From positions 3,472,001 to 3,536,000 of the forward strand of contig NZ_CP033068.1 of assembly GCF_003668995.1 (NCBI RefSeq): 64,000 nucleotides of DNA. The letters run 5' to 3'. Within the stretch, counting starts at the first letter, position 1, and every line of letters starts with the position of its first letter. The DNA is from Flavobacterium sp. 140616W15 (GTDB lineage Bacteria > Bacteroidota > Bacteroidia > Flavobacteriales > Flavobacteriaceae). The translations under genes were made by a program, and so were the position numbers. The notes beneath the pieces were generated by a model, which was given only the letters and a program-made list of their open reading frames with translations, had not been told where the DNA came from and searched no databases. Of the stretch, positions 8,661-16,442 are shown one piece after another.

Positions 8661-9086
8661 CTATAATTCTTCATTGTTTAAAACCACTTTGTATTTTATT
8701 GTGGCTGTAGGTTCGACAGTTTTTCCAACTGAACAATATTTTTCAAAAGAAAGCTGTGCAGCACGTTGTGCCTTTTCAGGATTAATATCTCCTTCTAAGT
8801 AAAAAACCACAAAGATTTCTTTAAAAGGCTTCGCCTCTCCTACTTGTACTCGTTCTCCTTCAACCTCAGCTTTAAATGAAGTTATTTCCTGGCGTTGTTT
8901 CTTTAAAATCGAAATCATATCAATAGCGCTGCATCCTGCAACACCCATCAATACTAATTCCATTGGACTTGCACCTAAATCGCTTCCGCCAAATTCGGCT
9001 CTGCTATCTACATCAACTACATGTCCACGTTCATTTTTGAGCTTAAAATGAAACGCATCGTTTACTCTGTCTAAGGTTACTTTCAT
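8661..9086 (-). CDS. OsmC/Ohr-family peroxiredoxin-like protein
   Basis: 141-residue protein of the OsmC family. Both conserved cysteines are present: C52 in GVAGCSAIDMI and C118 in FEKYCSV. These form the peroxidatic/resolving pair used against organic hydroperoxides. It is cytoplasmic, with no signal peptide. It starts 14 bp after the upstream DUF3592 gene and is followed by metZ, so it belongs to the methionine-operon strand run; protection of sulfur metabolism from oxidation is a plausible but unproven link. Whether it is closer to OsmC, Ohr or YhfA cannot be settled here. Confidence 0.87.
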   Translation of the reverse strand: MKVTLDRVNDAFHFKLKNERGHVVDVDSRAEFGGSDLGASPMELVLMGVAGCSAIDMISILKKQRQEITSFKAEVEGERVQVGEAKPFKEIFVVFYLEGDINPEKAQRAAQLSFEKYCSVGKTVEPTATIKYKVVLNNEEL

Positions 9087-9100
9087 GTTTTTTGTTTTTT

Positions 9101-9745
9101 TTATTCTATATCTGAATCAAAATTTCTCACTTCTTCTATAACATTGATTTTATTCTCTATATCGATATGTAAACATTTACTAAGTAAAATTATAATACCT
9201 ATGGCCCATATAATAACAATAATCCAAGTTGCTTCTTTTGATGTATATCTTGGCTTATTATTTTCATCAACACCTTTTATAAAATATGGTAATATTCCTA
9301 AAGCTACAATAAATGAGTTCCATAATATTGAAAAAATTAAAAGCCCTGTAATCGAATCATTCATCCCAGGGACGATTACACATTCCTGCCTATCATTTGG
9401 ATTTACATAAACAATAATTTTTTTACTCCTTTCCAATCTAGAAAACAACCCATCATGATCATCAATATTATTCATACCATAACCAAAAGCGATTCTATTT
9501 CCTAAATACTTTTTCCCTTCAATAGTATAAGAGTACTTAATAATAACTTCGTATGACATTGTTCCTTTATTTGAACGTGAATCAATATCAATTTTTTCAA
9601 CATTAGCTGGAACTGGAAACCAACTCTTAGCTTGTTCAGTTTTAAAGATACTGTACGAACTAAATATCAAAGTTCCCAGACCTATTAAAACGAAAGGAGC
9701 TATAAAGAACAATCCACACCCCCAGCCTTTTATAAAATTTTTAAT
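9101..9745 (-). CDS. DUF3592 membrane protein, no ATG start
   Basis: Membrane protein of the DUF3592 family: an N-terminal hydrophobic segment (IAPFVLIGLGTLIFSSYSIF), an extracytoplasmic beta-rich domain and two C-terminal hydrophobic segments. No ATG is available. The nearest downstream start is TTG at 9712 (203 residues), but the frame is open back to a stop at 9752-9754. That upstream piece reads (I)KNFIKGWGCGLFF, which looks like a genuine N-terminus starting at an ATT codon at 9745. A start-codon change ATG to ATT, or TTG use, are both possible. Function unknown. It lies between a secreted hypothetical protein and osmC. Confidence 0.7.
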   Translation of the reverse strand: MKNFIKGWGCGLFFIAPFVLIGLGTLIFSSYSIFKTEQAKSWFPVPANVEKIDIDSRSNKGTMSYEVIIKYSYTIEGKKYLGNRIAFGYGMNNIDDHDGLFSRLERSKKIIVYVNPNDRQECVIVPGMNDSITGLLIFSILWNSFIVALGILPYFIKGVDENNKPRYTSKEATWIIVIIWAIGIIILLSKCLHIDIENKINVIEEVRNFDSDIE

Positions 9746-9793
9746 CTTATTCTAAATTTAATGATGATACTTCTTTAACAAAGCAAAAACAGT

Positions 9794-10351
9794 TTATTTA
9801 TCTTTTTTATCTAATTTATTCCAATACTCCAGAATTTTGGCCTTATAGATTTCACTCAAAGAATCAAAATTAGAGGAGAATTTATCAGTCTCAAAATTAT
9901 CCGAGACACTTGATCCTATAGTGTAAAGCTGTTCTTTTTGCGAAAAGATTAAATGAACTGATTGTTGCTTGAAATTAGCATCATAAAGTCCATAAATAAA
10001 AAGGGCATCAATACTTTTATCTTTATCAAAATCCCAAAATGCTTTTCTACTTCCCCAAGCCGAAATGATTCCGCTATGATTTACTTCGAGAATAGATTTC
10101 ACAACCCATTTATCATTAACTTTTGTAAACCGCTGAAAATACATTTTATCAGGATTTGCATTTTTTTCTATCTTCGAAAAAATAAATACATTATCCTCAT
10201 TTCCTGGAGAGTTCACCTCATCTATTTGAATTGCTCTAACTCCTTTGTATGGAAAAACTTCTTGCGTATAACTGTCTTTGTTTCTAACAATACTCGAAAC
10301 TTGGGCTGTAATTACATTAGTAACTAATAAAAGTAAAAAAAGTTTTTTCAT
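9794..10351 (-). CDS. Secreted hypothetical protein
   Basis: I do not recognise a family. From the ATG at 10351 the protein has 185 residues and a clear signal peptide (KKLFLLLLVTNVITAQ, cleavage after A-Q likely). The mature part is beta-rich and contains a segment resembling calcium-binding VCBS/FG-GAP-like sequence (WDFDKDKSIDALFIYG). The frame is open 11 codons further up, almost to the thrA stop, but the inner Met gives the proper signal peptide. It follows thrA at 34 bp, so it is probably cotranscribed with the metX-thrA operon. Confidence 0.65.
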   Translation of the reverse strand: MKKLFLLLLVTNVITAQVSSIVRNKDSYTQEVFPYKGVRAIQIDEVNSPGNEDNVFIFSKIEKNANPDKMYFQRFTKVNDKWVVKSILEVNHSGIISAWGSRKAFWDFDKDKSIDALFIYGLYDANFKQQSVHLIFSQKEQLYTIGSSVSDNFETDKFSSNFDSLSEIYKAKILEYWNKLDKKDK

Positions 10352-10385
10352 CTTTTTAATATGTGAATTTAATGATTCTCGCAAA

Positions 10386-12800
10386 CTATTCTTTATCCGA
10401 TAATCTCAGGATGTCCCCAAAAACTCCTCTTGCTGTTACTGCAGATCCTGCTCCAGCACCTTGTATTACAATTGGTCTGTCTCCATAAGATTCTGTATAA
10501 ATTTCAAAGAAAGAATCAGATCCTTTTAATCCTCCCAGTGCTGTATCCGAAGGCACCGAAACTAATTTTACTTCTAAAACCCCTTTGTCATTTTGTAAAT
10601 CACCAGACAACTCGCCTATGTATCTTAATACGTGATTTGGCTTTTGATCCTTTTTTATCTTGTCGTAAATTGGGTCAAACTCTTTTAATTTAGTTAAGAA
10701 ATCAGAAACATTACCTTCACGTAAATGTTCTGGAATTAAGTTCTGAATTGAAACTTCTTCAAATTCATTTTGCAAATCCAATTCTCTAGCTAAAATTAAT
10801 AATTTTCTACCAACATCGTTACCACATAAATCCTCACGCGGATCTGGCTCTGTATATCCGTTATCGATTGCTTCTTGCAAAATCTGACTAAACGGAGCAT
10901 CTTTCGCAGAGAAATTATTAAATAAATAACTCAATGTTCCAGAGAAAACCCCTTTTATTTTGGTGATGTTTTCACCTGAAAGATGCAGTAATTTTATGGT
11001 ATCTATTAATGGTAATCCAGCTCCAACATTGGTTTCATATAAATAATTCTTCTGATTATCGGCCAATGCTTTTCTTAATTCTTTATAAAAGCCATAACTA
11101 AGCGTATTCGCAACTTTATTTGACGAAATCAAATCAAAACTACTTTCTATCAACGAAATATAATTTTCGACGAAAGTCGCACTTGCAGTATTATCAATAG
11201 CAATTAAATTCTCTAAGTGGTTTTCATTTGCGTAAGCAATAACATCATTGATTGTGTAAGCAACTCCATTATTTTTGATATCTTTTTTCCAATCTGCAGT
11301 AACTCCATTTTTATTTAAAAGCACTTTTTTAGAATTGGCAATTGCGAAAACGTTCAACTTAATATCTTTACGTTTTTCGATACTTGCTGCCGAAGCTAAG
11401 ATTTGATTTATTAATGTCCCACCAACTAATCCATGTCCAAAAACGGCAATATTAATTTTCTTTGAAACTCCAAAAATCTCTCCATGAATTACATTCAAAG
11501 CTTTATGAAGTTCTGATTTTTTAACTACCAAACTCACGTTTTTGCCTGTAACAGTATTATTAAACAAAATTGGAACAATTTTATTTTTGATTAAAGCTGT
11601 GTAAGGTTTGTGGAATGTACTTAAATCTTGTCCTATTATCGAAATTACCGAAACGTTATCAGTCACTGTAATTTGGTTAACATCTTTAGAGTAAAAGTCA
11701 TTTTCAAATTCTTTTTCCAATTCAATCATTGCTGTAGTTGCTTTATCTGTAGCAACTACAAGCCCGATTCCTCTTTCTGAAGAACCTTGAGAAATAATAC
11801 TTACACTAATATCATTATCTCCCATTACTTTAAAAATACGGGCATCAACACCTGCTTTACCAAGCAATCCACGACCTTCAAGATTAACTAATGATAAATT
11901 CTCCAACACCGATAGTGTTTTAATTCCTTCTTTAGCTGAATCTGATGTGATTAGTGTTCCGCGATTTTCATGATTAAACGTATTTAAAATACGAAGCGGA
12001 ATACTTTTCTCTATTAATGGAATTATCGTTTTTGCATGCAAAATAGTTGCTCCAAAATTAGCCAGCTCATTTGCCTCATTAAAAGATAAATACTCAATTT
12101 TCTTAGCATCACTTACTAAATCTGGATTTGCAGTATATATTCCATCAACATGAGTGAAATTCTGAAGCTCTTCGGCATCTAGATAATTTGCCAATAAAGA
12201 GGCCGTATAATTACTACCATTTCTTCCTAAAGTGGTTGTATCGTTATTATTGTTTGAGCCAATAAAACCTGTCACAACATTTACAGTTGAACCATTATAC
12301 TGTTTAAAATAATTAATAACATTTTTCTTTGATAGTTGCTCCAAAAGTTGTGCATCACCAAATTTTGAATCTGTTTTAAGCAATTCTCTAGAATCAGCAA
12401 AATTTGCAGGAACTCCTTTTTCAATCAAAATAGCAGTTAATAATTTAGCCGATAGCAATTCTCCTTTTGAAAGAATCTGATCTTTTATCTTCTTACTATA
12501 ATCTCCAATTAAGCTAACTCCCTCAAAAAGTTTATCCAAAACTTCAAACTCTTCTGAAAAATCTACCTCCTTATATTCAGAAATCTGATATGCTTTAAAA
12601 CTCTCCAATAAAGGTTTGTAATTTCCATTTTTAGACGCAATTGTCAATATATCTTCTAGTTCATCTGTTGCGTTCCCACGAGCAGAAACAACTACGGCAA
12701 TTTTCTCACCTTGATTTATTTTATCAATAATTATCGAAACTACTTTATTAAGTCCTTCTCCGTTTGATAATGATTTACCTCCAAATTTTAATATTTTCAT
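10386..12800 (-). CDS. thrA: Bifunctional aspartokinase / homoserine dehydrogenase
   Basis: 804-residue fusion enzyme catalysing the first and third steps of the homoserine branch. The aspartokinase domain starts with KILKFGGKS and is followed by ACT regulatory repeats (about 300-450). The dehydrogenase domain begins with the dinucleotide motif AVFGHGLVGG (about 458). It contains SSNKVANT, NVGAGLP, GVFSGTLSY and the catalytic stretch YTEPDPREDLCGNDVGRK. This stretch retains the residues matching yeast Glu208, Asp219 and Lys223. It lies 27 bp after metX and is under the same S-box riboswitch, which ties homoserine supply to methionine demand. Feedback specificity cannot be read here. Confidence 0.95.
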   Translation of the reverse strand: MKILKFGGKSLSNGEGLNKVVSIIIDKINQGEKIAVVVSARGNATDELEDILTIASKNGNYKPLLESFKAYQISEYKEVDFSEEFEVLDKLFEGVSLIGDYSKKIKDQILSKGELLSAKLLTAILIEKGVPANFADSRELLKTDSKFGDAQLLEQLSKKNVINYFKQYNGSTVNVVTGFIGSNNNNDTTTLGRNGSNYTASLLANYLDAEELQNFTHVDGIYTANPDLVSDAKKIEYLSFNEANELANFGATILHAKTIIPLIEKSIPLRILNTFNHENRGTLITSDSAKEGIKTLSVLENLSLVNLEGRGLLGKAGVDARIFKVMGDNDISVSIISQGSSERGIGLVVATDKATTAMIELEKEFENDFYSKDVNQITVTDNVSVISIIGQDLSTFHKPYTALIKNKIVPILFNNTVTGKNVSLVVKKSELHKALNVIHGEIFGVSKKINIAVFGHGLVGGTLINQILASAASIEKRKDIKLNVFAIANSKKVLLNKNGVTADWKKDIKNNGVAYTINDVIAYANENHLENLIAIDNTASATFVENYISLIESSFDLISSNKVANTLSYGFYKELRKALADNQKNYLYETNVGAGLPLIDTIKLLHLSGENITKIKGVFSGTLSYLFNNFSAKDAPFSQILQEAIDNGYTEPDPREDLCGNDVGRKLLILARELDLQNEFEEVSIQNLIPEHLREGNVSDFLTKLKEFDPIYDKIKKDQKPNHVLRYIGELSGDLQNDKGVLEVKLVSVPSDTALGGLKGSDSFFEIYTESYGDRPIVIQGAGAGSAVTARGVFGDILRLSDKE

Positions 12801-12827
12801 TGTATCTGTGTTGTATTTTATGTTGCT

Positions 12828-13823
12828 CTAAAAAATAGAAGCAAGCAAATTATCTAATTGTTTGTACTCGATTAAAAAAGCATCATGTCCGTGAACAGAA
12901 TTTATCTCGTTATAAGAAACATTTTCTTTAAACTTTTTTAATTCTTGATAGGTCTCCTGATTTTCCTTTGCAGTAAAAAACAAATCCGAATTGATTCCTA
13001 TGATATGAATATCGGCAGTTGTTTTTGATAGTAAAGTTTTAAAATCAGCAGTATTTCTTGTAATATCAATTGTTTTAAGCAATTGATTCATTAATTTATA
13101 TGATGAGATTTGATACCTTTTTTGCAATTTTTCCCCGTGATGACCCAACCAGCTTTCTACATTAAAAATAGCTAATTCTTCATTTTTGGTTCTCTGAAAT
13201 TTTTCTTTGAAAGAATCTGGCGAACGATAACATAACATTGCGTGAATTCGAGCATCTTCTATTGGTTTCGAAGAATTGTTCAAGATTTGCTCTTGCAAAT
13301 AACAGTTTGCTATTAACCAATCGGTAGCCTTCCAATCACTTGCAATCGGTATTAAATGTTTAGTGATTTGAGGTTCTAAGGCTACTATTTCCCATGCAAT
13401 ACCACCGCCTACAGAACCGCCAATAATTGCATATAGCTGATTGATTTTTAAAAATTCAATTCCTTCTATAAAAATTCGAGCAATATCTCTGGCCGTAAAG
13501 TCAGCATGATTTTCAATAGAATTACCATTATAGCCATTTCCTGGAACATTAAAGGCCAGAATTGTATATTTTGTAGTATCAATGGTTTTAGTATCGCCTA
13601 TTAGATCATTCCACCAACCGTTTTCGCCCGTAACCTGAGCATTTCCTGTTAATGCATGATTTACCAAAACTATAGGCGCAGTGTGCAACGGTAAACCAAA
13701 AAGTTCATAACTTAGGTTAATCGCATGATACGAAGCGCCACTTTCGGTGACAAAATTCTGTAATATAATCGGGATGGTTTTATTTTCCAATTTCAAATCT
13801 TTTGTAATTTTTGATTTGTACAT
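12828..13823 (-). CDS. metX: Homoserine O-acyltransferase (MetX family)
   Basis: 331-residue alpha/beta hydrolase of the MetX family, which activates homoserine with an acyl group (acetyl or succinyl) from acyl-CoA. The nucleophile elbow is GGSVGGG with Ser137. The family motifs NHALTGNA (55-62), FNVPGNG (91-97) and the C-terminal INSDLFF (Asp) and VHGHDAF (His) complete the triad. It is the first gene after the S-box riboswitch at 13873-13976, 49 nt from it, and is followed by thrA. The gene is slightly short for the family, but all catalytic elements are present. Confidence 0.92.
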   Translation of the reverse strand: MYKSKITKDLKLENKTIPIILQNFVTESGASYHAINLSYELFGLPLHTAPIVLVNHALTGNAQVTGENGWWNDLIGDTKTIDTTKYTILAFNVPGNGYNGNSIENHADFTARDIARIFIEGIEFLKINQLYAIIGGSVGGGIAWEIVALEPQITKHLIPIASDWKATDWLIANCYLQEQILNNSSKPIEDARIHAMLCYRSPDSFKEKFQRTKNEELAIFNVESWLGHHGEKLQKRYQISSYKLMNQLLKTIDITRNTADFKTLLSKTTADIHIIGINSDLFFTAKENQETYQELKKFKENVSYNEINSVHGHDAFLIEYKQLDNLLASIF

Positions 13824-13872
13824 GGAAATATTAAAAAGAAAAAACTAGAGCAAGGCTAGAGAAATTCTTTGT

Positions 13873-13976
13873 GTTATCTTTCCACGTTGGGCGTGGTAGA
13901 ATGCAGCACCTTCTTCGATTTATCGAAGGGTTGCTAAGGATTCATAGGGTCTAATCCCTCGTCCTTTCTTTATAAC
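13873..13976 (-). ncRNA. SAM-I (S-box) riboswitch controlling metX-thrA
   Basis: The minus-strand RNA contains the S-box core in order: GAGGGAUUAGACCC, UAUGAAUCCUUAGCAACC, GGUGCUGCAUUCUACC and GGAAAGAUAAC. The expected helices can be drawn: P1 GUUAU/AUAAC closing 13976 and 13873, P3 CUUCGAU/AUCGAAG, and P4 CCACG/CGUGG. It lies between a predicted start near 14000 and the metX ATG (13823). The following CUAG...CUAG-UUUUUU (about 13836-13858) could be a weak terminator, so the mode of output is uncertain. SAM binding would lower metX-thrA expression. Confidence 0.9.
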
Positions 13977-14005
13977 ATTTCAATACGTTTTTGAACTTAA
14001 TGGCA

Positions 14006-14037
14006 CAAATAAACTACTATTTTCTTAAACGACCAAA
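14006..14037 (-). promoter_or_regulatory. Promoter of metX riboswitch with shared 20-nt spacer motif
   Basis: Minus strand TTTG (14037-14034), 20-nt spacer GTCGTTTAAGAAAATAGTAG, then TTTATTTG (14013-14006), 7 of 8 to TAnnTTTG. The spacer resembles those of the attenuator promoters at 18209-18240 and 21429-21460 (GT-G--TAA-AAAATAGT in common). It places the RNA start about 25 nt before the riboswitch. Confidence 0.6.
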
Positions 14038-14095
14038 TTTTTTATTCATTTGATTTTGGCTCGTTTACAAAATAGCTCAAACAAAACAATCACGT

Positions 14096-14146
14096 ACAAG
14101 CAACCGCTGGACACGTATATCCAGAAAAATTTTATTGTTGGCTTGT
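14096..14146. other. Two-tier inverted repeat between the 55-aa ORF and the metX promoter
   Basis: ACAAGCAAC (14096-14104) pairs with GTTGGCTTGT (14137-14146) with one bulge, enclosing CTGG/CCAG (14107-14110, 14121-14124). It may be the 3' end of the small transcript that begins at the tandem attenuators. No proper T-run follows, so the terminator role is uncertain. Nothing else recognisable lies between 14041 and 14201. Confidence 0.35.
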
Positions 14147-14201
14147 ATTTTATTTAAAGTTTTAATTTAAATAAATAATGTTTCATTCTCAGTAGAATAC
14201 A

Positions 14202-14369
14202 TCAAGAAAAGCAAAGAATTAGGCGCTTTTTTCCTGCAGTCTCATCTGTAGTTTCCATCCCAAATCTTGGATGTGCCAATTCATTTGTTGTTTGAATGAT
14301 TATACTTTTTTTAGTTCTAAAGAATTTAAAGAATCCGAACCTTTTTGCGAAGTAGTTTTGTGTGCTCAT
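14202..14369 (-). CDS. Small ORF (55 aa) behind tandem attenuators, unknown
   Basis: An ATG-to-TGA open frame of 55 codons begins 62 nt after the second terminator of the tandem leader region. I recognise no domain. Its first codons (ATG AGC ACA CAA AA) match the start of metY exactly over 14 nt, followed by a shared TTCGCAA, so it could be a remnant of a duplicated metY 5' end. It could also be a real small protein. The 62-residue ORF behind the metY attenuator occupies the same relative position, and both contain an IQT...TNE stretch, but this similarity is weak. Confidence 0.4.
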   Translation of the reverse strand: MSTQNYFAKRFGFFKFFRTKKSIIIQTTNELAHPRFGMETTDETAGKKRLILCFS

Positions 14370-14430
14370 AACGTGAGTTTTTATAATTGTTTATTTGTGT
14401 TTGTTTTTATTAAATGAATCTCGATGCCCC

Positions 14431-14469
14431 AAAAAAAAACCCTTTTGGATAATTATACCAAAAGGGTTT
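14431..14469 (-). terminator. Attenuator terminator of leader B
   Basis: Minus-strand RNA forms AAACCCUUUUGG/CCAAAAGGGUUU (12 bp) followed by nine U. The 5' arm CUUUUGG can instead pair with CCAAAAG (plus-strand 14491-14497), just after the leader stop codon. An intermediate helix GUUUAA/UUAAAC helps bring the two together, giving an antiterminator. Confidence 0.85.
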
Positions 14470-14500
14470 AAGTCGTTTAAACTTATAATACTTTTGGAAA

Positions 14501-14566
14501 TCAATGGACGCGTACGCAAATAAGCGCGACATTCTGCATCATCTTAAACTTCGAGTTATTATTCAT
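14501..14566 (-). CDS. Leader peptide B (21 aa, Met-Met motif)
   Basis: Short frame ATG 14566 to TGA 14501. It starts MNNNSKFKMMQNVALIC and ends VRVH, with a tandem Met pair at codons 9-10 and a Cys at codon 17. The stop codon is four nucleotides before the antiterminator strand CCAAAAG, so ribosome position can affect the choice between terminator and antiterminator. It follows leader E with no good promoter of its own, so it is probably reached only when transcription passes the leader E terminator. The leader role is inferred from architecture, not shown. Confidence 0.65.
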   Translation of the reverse strand: MNNNSKFKMMQNVALICVRVH

Positions 14567-14616
14567 TCTAATATTATTATTATTTATTTTAAAAAATTTC
14601 AACATTTGTATAATCC

Positions 14617-14649
14617 AAAAAAAAGCCCACCAAAATTATTGGAAGGCTT
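14617..14649 (-). terminator. Attenuator terminator of leader E
   Basis: Minus-strand RNA AAGCC-uu-CCAA-uaauu-UUGG-ug-GGCUU followed by eight U. The arm CUUCCAA can alternatively pair with UUGG(G)AAG inside the leader ORF (about 14688-14695), and UUGCU pairs with AGCAA in between. This gives a competing antiterminator. Confidence 0.7.
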
Positions 14650-14675
14650 TGCTATATAATTGTATAGATATAATT

Positions 14676-14744
14676 CTAAGCAACAGACTTCCCAACGGAT
14701 TTCTCCGACATGACCTTATTCGTTTTACAAATATTAAAATTCAT
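14676..14744 (-). CDS. Leader peptide E (22 aa)
   Basis: Short frame ATG 14744 to TAG 14676. It begins MNFNICKTNKVM and ends SEKSVGKSVA. It has only one internal Met (codon 12) and one Cys (codon 6), so its sensing codons are unclear. The case for a leader rests on position: it starts about 17 nt after a predicted transcription start, is followed by an intrinsic terminator with a competing helix, and lies directly before leader B. Initiation at the inner Met (14711, 11 codons) is possible. Confidence 0.5.
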   Translation of the reverse strand: MNFNICKTNKVMSEKSVGKSVA

Positions 14745-14766
14745 CTTTGGTATCTTTTTGGTTTAA

Positions 14767-14798
14767 CAAATATGCGACATATTTTCGGATTAACCAAG
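14767..14798 (-). promoter_or_regulatory. Promoter of the tandem leaders E and B
   Basis: Minus strand CTTG (14798-14795), 20-nt spacer GTTAATCCGAAAATATGTCG, then CATATTTG (14774-14767). The spacing is the same as for the other three methionine promoters. The spacer ends in GTCG-CA like the TonB-receptor leader promoter, but the CTA...TAG operator half-sites are not conserved. Confidence 0.5.
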
Positions 14799-15002
14799 CC
14801 AGAACCCTTATTTTAATGATAAAATCACGTTAAATTCGCATTAAAAAACAAAAAAACGACAAAACGTTACTTTTCAACGACTAAATACCACGCGATAAGC
14901 TATAAATTTAACTCTCAGCTATTTAAAAACTTCTTTCACTAAACATAAATTTCAAAGAACATCAAATTTTAAATCAAAAAAAATTGAATATAAAATTCAA
15001 TT

Positions 15003-16112
15003 TTAAAAATCTCTAAGCCCAAATAGCTTCTTTATTTTTATTTTTTCGGCAACTTTTAGAATGTCTGTTATAACTCCTCTCGCTATAGCTTCTCTTCCTG
15101 CAGCGGCACTTTGAATAACTATCGGAATATTTCCGTAAGATTGTGTGTAAATCTCAAAAATAGTATCTGATCCTTTTAATTGCCCGATTGCTGTTTTAGT
15201 AGATTCTGAAACTAATTTCACCTCTAGTTTATTCTCCAAAATAGTATATTCTCCAACATACCTCAAAACATGATTATCGGCCTGTGTAATTTTTGCAATT
15301 TTAAAAGACTTATCCAGTACCTCTTTATTGAGTACTCGTTTTGACTTTGCATTTAACCCGTATTGATTATGGTCTAAAAGCGGTGTGATTTTTATATCCG
15401 AAAATTCAAAATCTTTTCCAATCTCTCTGGTCAAAATAAGTAGTTTCTCTGCCACATCGCTACCTGATAAATCTCTCTCATAATCTGATGTTACTAACTG
15501 AAGTTTTTCTGCTTCTTTTAAAACCTCAGAAAAACAAATATCTTCCGATGAAAATCGATTAAATACATAACTTAATGAATCCGAAAAAACACCTCGTATT
15601 TTTGTTATTTTCTCTCCCGAATTGTATAAATCTCTAATCGTTTGTAATACTGGGAATCCAGTATCTACAGAAGTCTCATATAAAAACTCTTTATCATATT
15701 TTTTAAGATTCTCTCTTAACTCCTTATAGAAATGAATTGGTAACGTATTGGCTTTTTTATTTACCGCCACTATGTTGAATCCGTTTTGGATTAATGGGAT
15801 ATAATGATCTACCAGTTCATCGCTTGCAGTAGCATCGACAGCAATTAAATTTTCAAATGCATTTTCTTTTGCAAAAGCAATAATATCATCTACTTTAAAT
15901 GGAATTGCAAGATGCACAAAATTAGCCTCCCATGCGTTTTCTGCACCTTCCTTTTCAAAGAATGCCAATGTTGAATTGGTTATGATAGGAAATCTCAAAT
16001 CAATGCTTTTATTTTCATTAAAGAAAGCTTGACTTTCAATAATTTGATTGATTAAAGTACTACCTATATTTCCTATTCCAAAAAGGATGATATTTATTTT
16101 AAGCTTTGACAT
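15003..16112 (-). CDS. Homoserine dehydrogenase paralogue with altered active site
   Basis: 369-residue stand-alone homologue of the dehydrogenase half of ThrA. The NAD(P) motif LFGIGNIGSTL (10-20) and AVNKKANT are intact. The catalytic block reads LVTSDYERDLSGSDVAEK where ThrA reads YTEPDPREDLCGNDVGRK. The positions of yeast Asp219 and Lys223 are kept, but Glu208 is replaced by Thr and the EPDP motif is lost. NVGAGLP has become SVDTGFP and FSGTLSY has become FSDSLSY. An inactive, regulatory or new-substrate enzyme is likely. It follows metY on the same strand after 330 bp; cotranscription is uncertain. Confidence 0.8.
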   Translation of the reverse strand: MSKLKINIILFGIGNIGSTLINQIIESQAFFNENKSIDLRFPIITNSTLAFFEKEGAENAWEANFVHLAIPFKVDDIIAFAKENAFENLIAVDATASDELVDHYIPLIQNGFNIVAVNKKANTLPIHFYKELRENLKKYDKEFLYETSVDTGFPVLQTIRDLYNSGEKITKIRGVFSDSLSYVFNRFSSEDICFSEVLKEAEKLQLVTSDYERDLSGSDVAEKLLILTREIGKDFEFSDIKITPLLDHNQYGLNAKSKRVLNKEVLDKSFKIAKITQADNHVLRYVGEYTILENKLEVKLVSESTKTAIGQLKGSDTIFEIYTQSYGNIPIVIQSAAAGREAIARGVITDILKVAEKIKIKKLFGLRDF

Positions 16113-16179
16113 AATTTTTATTTTTTTAAAACAACTTCAAGAAATTACATTCTACATGCAAAATATTATAAATCAATTT

Positions 16180-16278
16180 AAACACGAATTTCACGAATTC
16201 ACACAAATCTTAATGGTTAACTTAGTTTGTGAAATTAATTTCCGAACGAATTAGTGCCAATTCGTGAAATTTGTGTTT
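16180..16278. repeat. Long intergenic inverted repeat (metY to HSD paralogue)
   Basis: AAACACGAATTTCACGAATT (16180-16199) and its inverted copy (16259-16278) match at 19 of 20 positions around a 59-nt loop. Such CACGAATTTCACGAATT palindromes look like a dispersed intergenic repeat. In RNA it forms a strong hairpin that could attenuate or stabilise the metY transcript. Confidence 0.6.
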
Positions 16279-16362
16279 GTTTTTTTATACCTATGCTGCG
16301 AAGTCAACTCAAGAAATATTGTTTTGAATTTTTACTTTGTGCTATTGTTTTTGATACTTTTT

Positions 16363-16402
16363 TTTGAAAATCACCTTTAACCCTGCTCACGTGGTTAAAG
16401 GC
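16363..16402 (-). terminator. Hairpin after metY (weak terminator)
   Basis: The minus-strand RNA forms CCUUUAACC/GGUUAAAGG with a 10-nt loop, extended by G-U and A-U pairs into the flanking U tract. It lies about 40 nt after the metY stop. There is no long U-run on the minus strand, so readthrough to the downstream gene is possible. Confidence 0.4.
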
Positions 16403-16442
16403 AATTTTTCTAACAAAAAACAAAAAAACCTAACTTTCTAAT

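Noticed and set aside
13836..13858. CUAG...CUAG-U6 as riboswitch terminator before metX
   Set aside because: Stem of only four strong pairs; mentioned with the riboswitch but not listed as a terminator.
14581..14616. Independent promoter for leader B
   Set aside because: A TTTG is present in the leader E terminator U-run, but there is no TAnnTTTG-like element at 18-20 nt from it.
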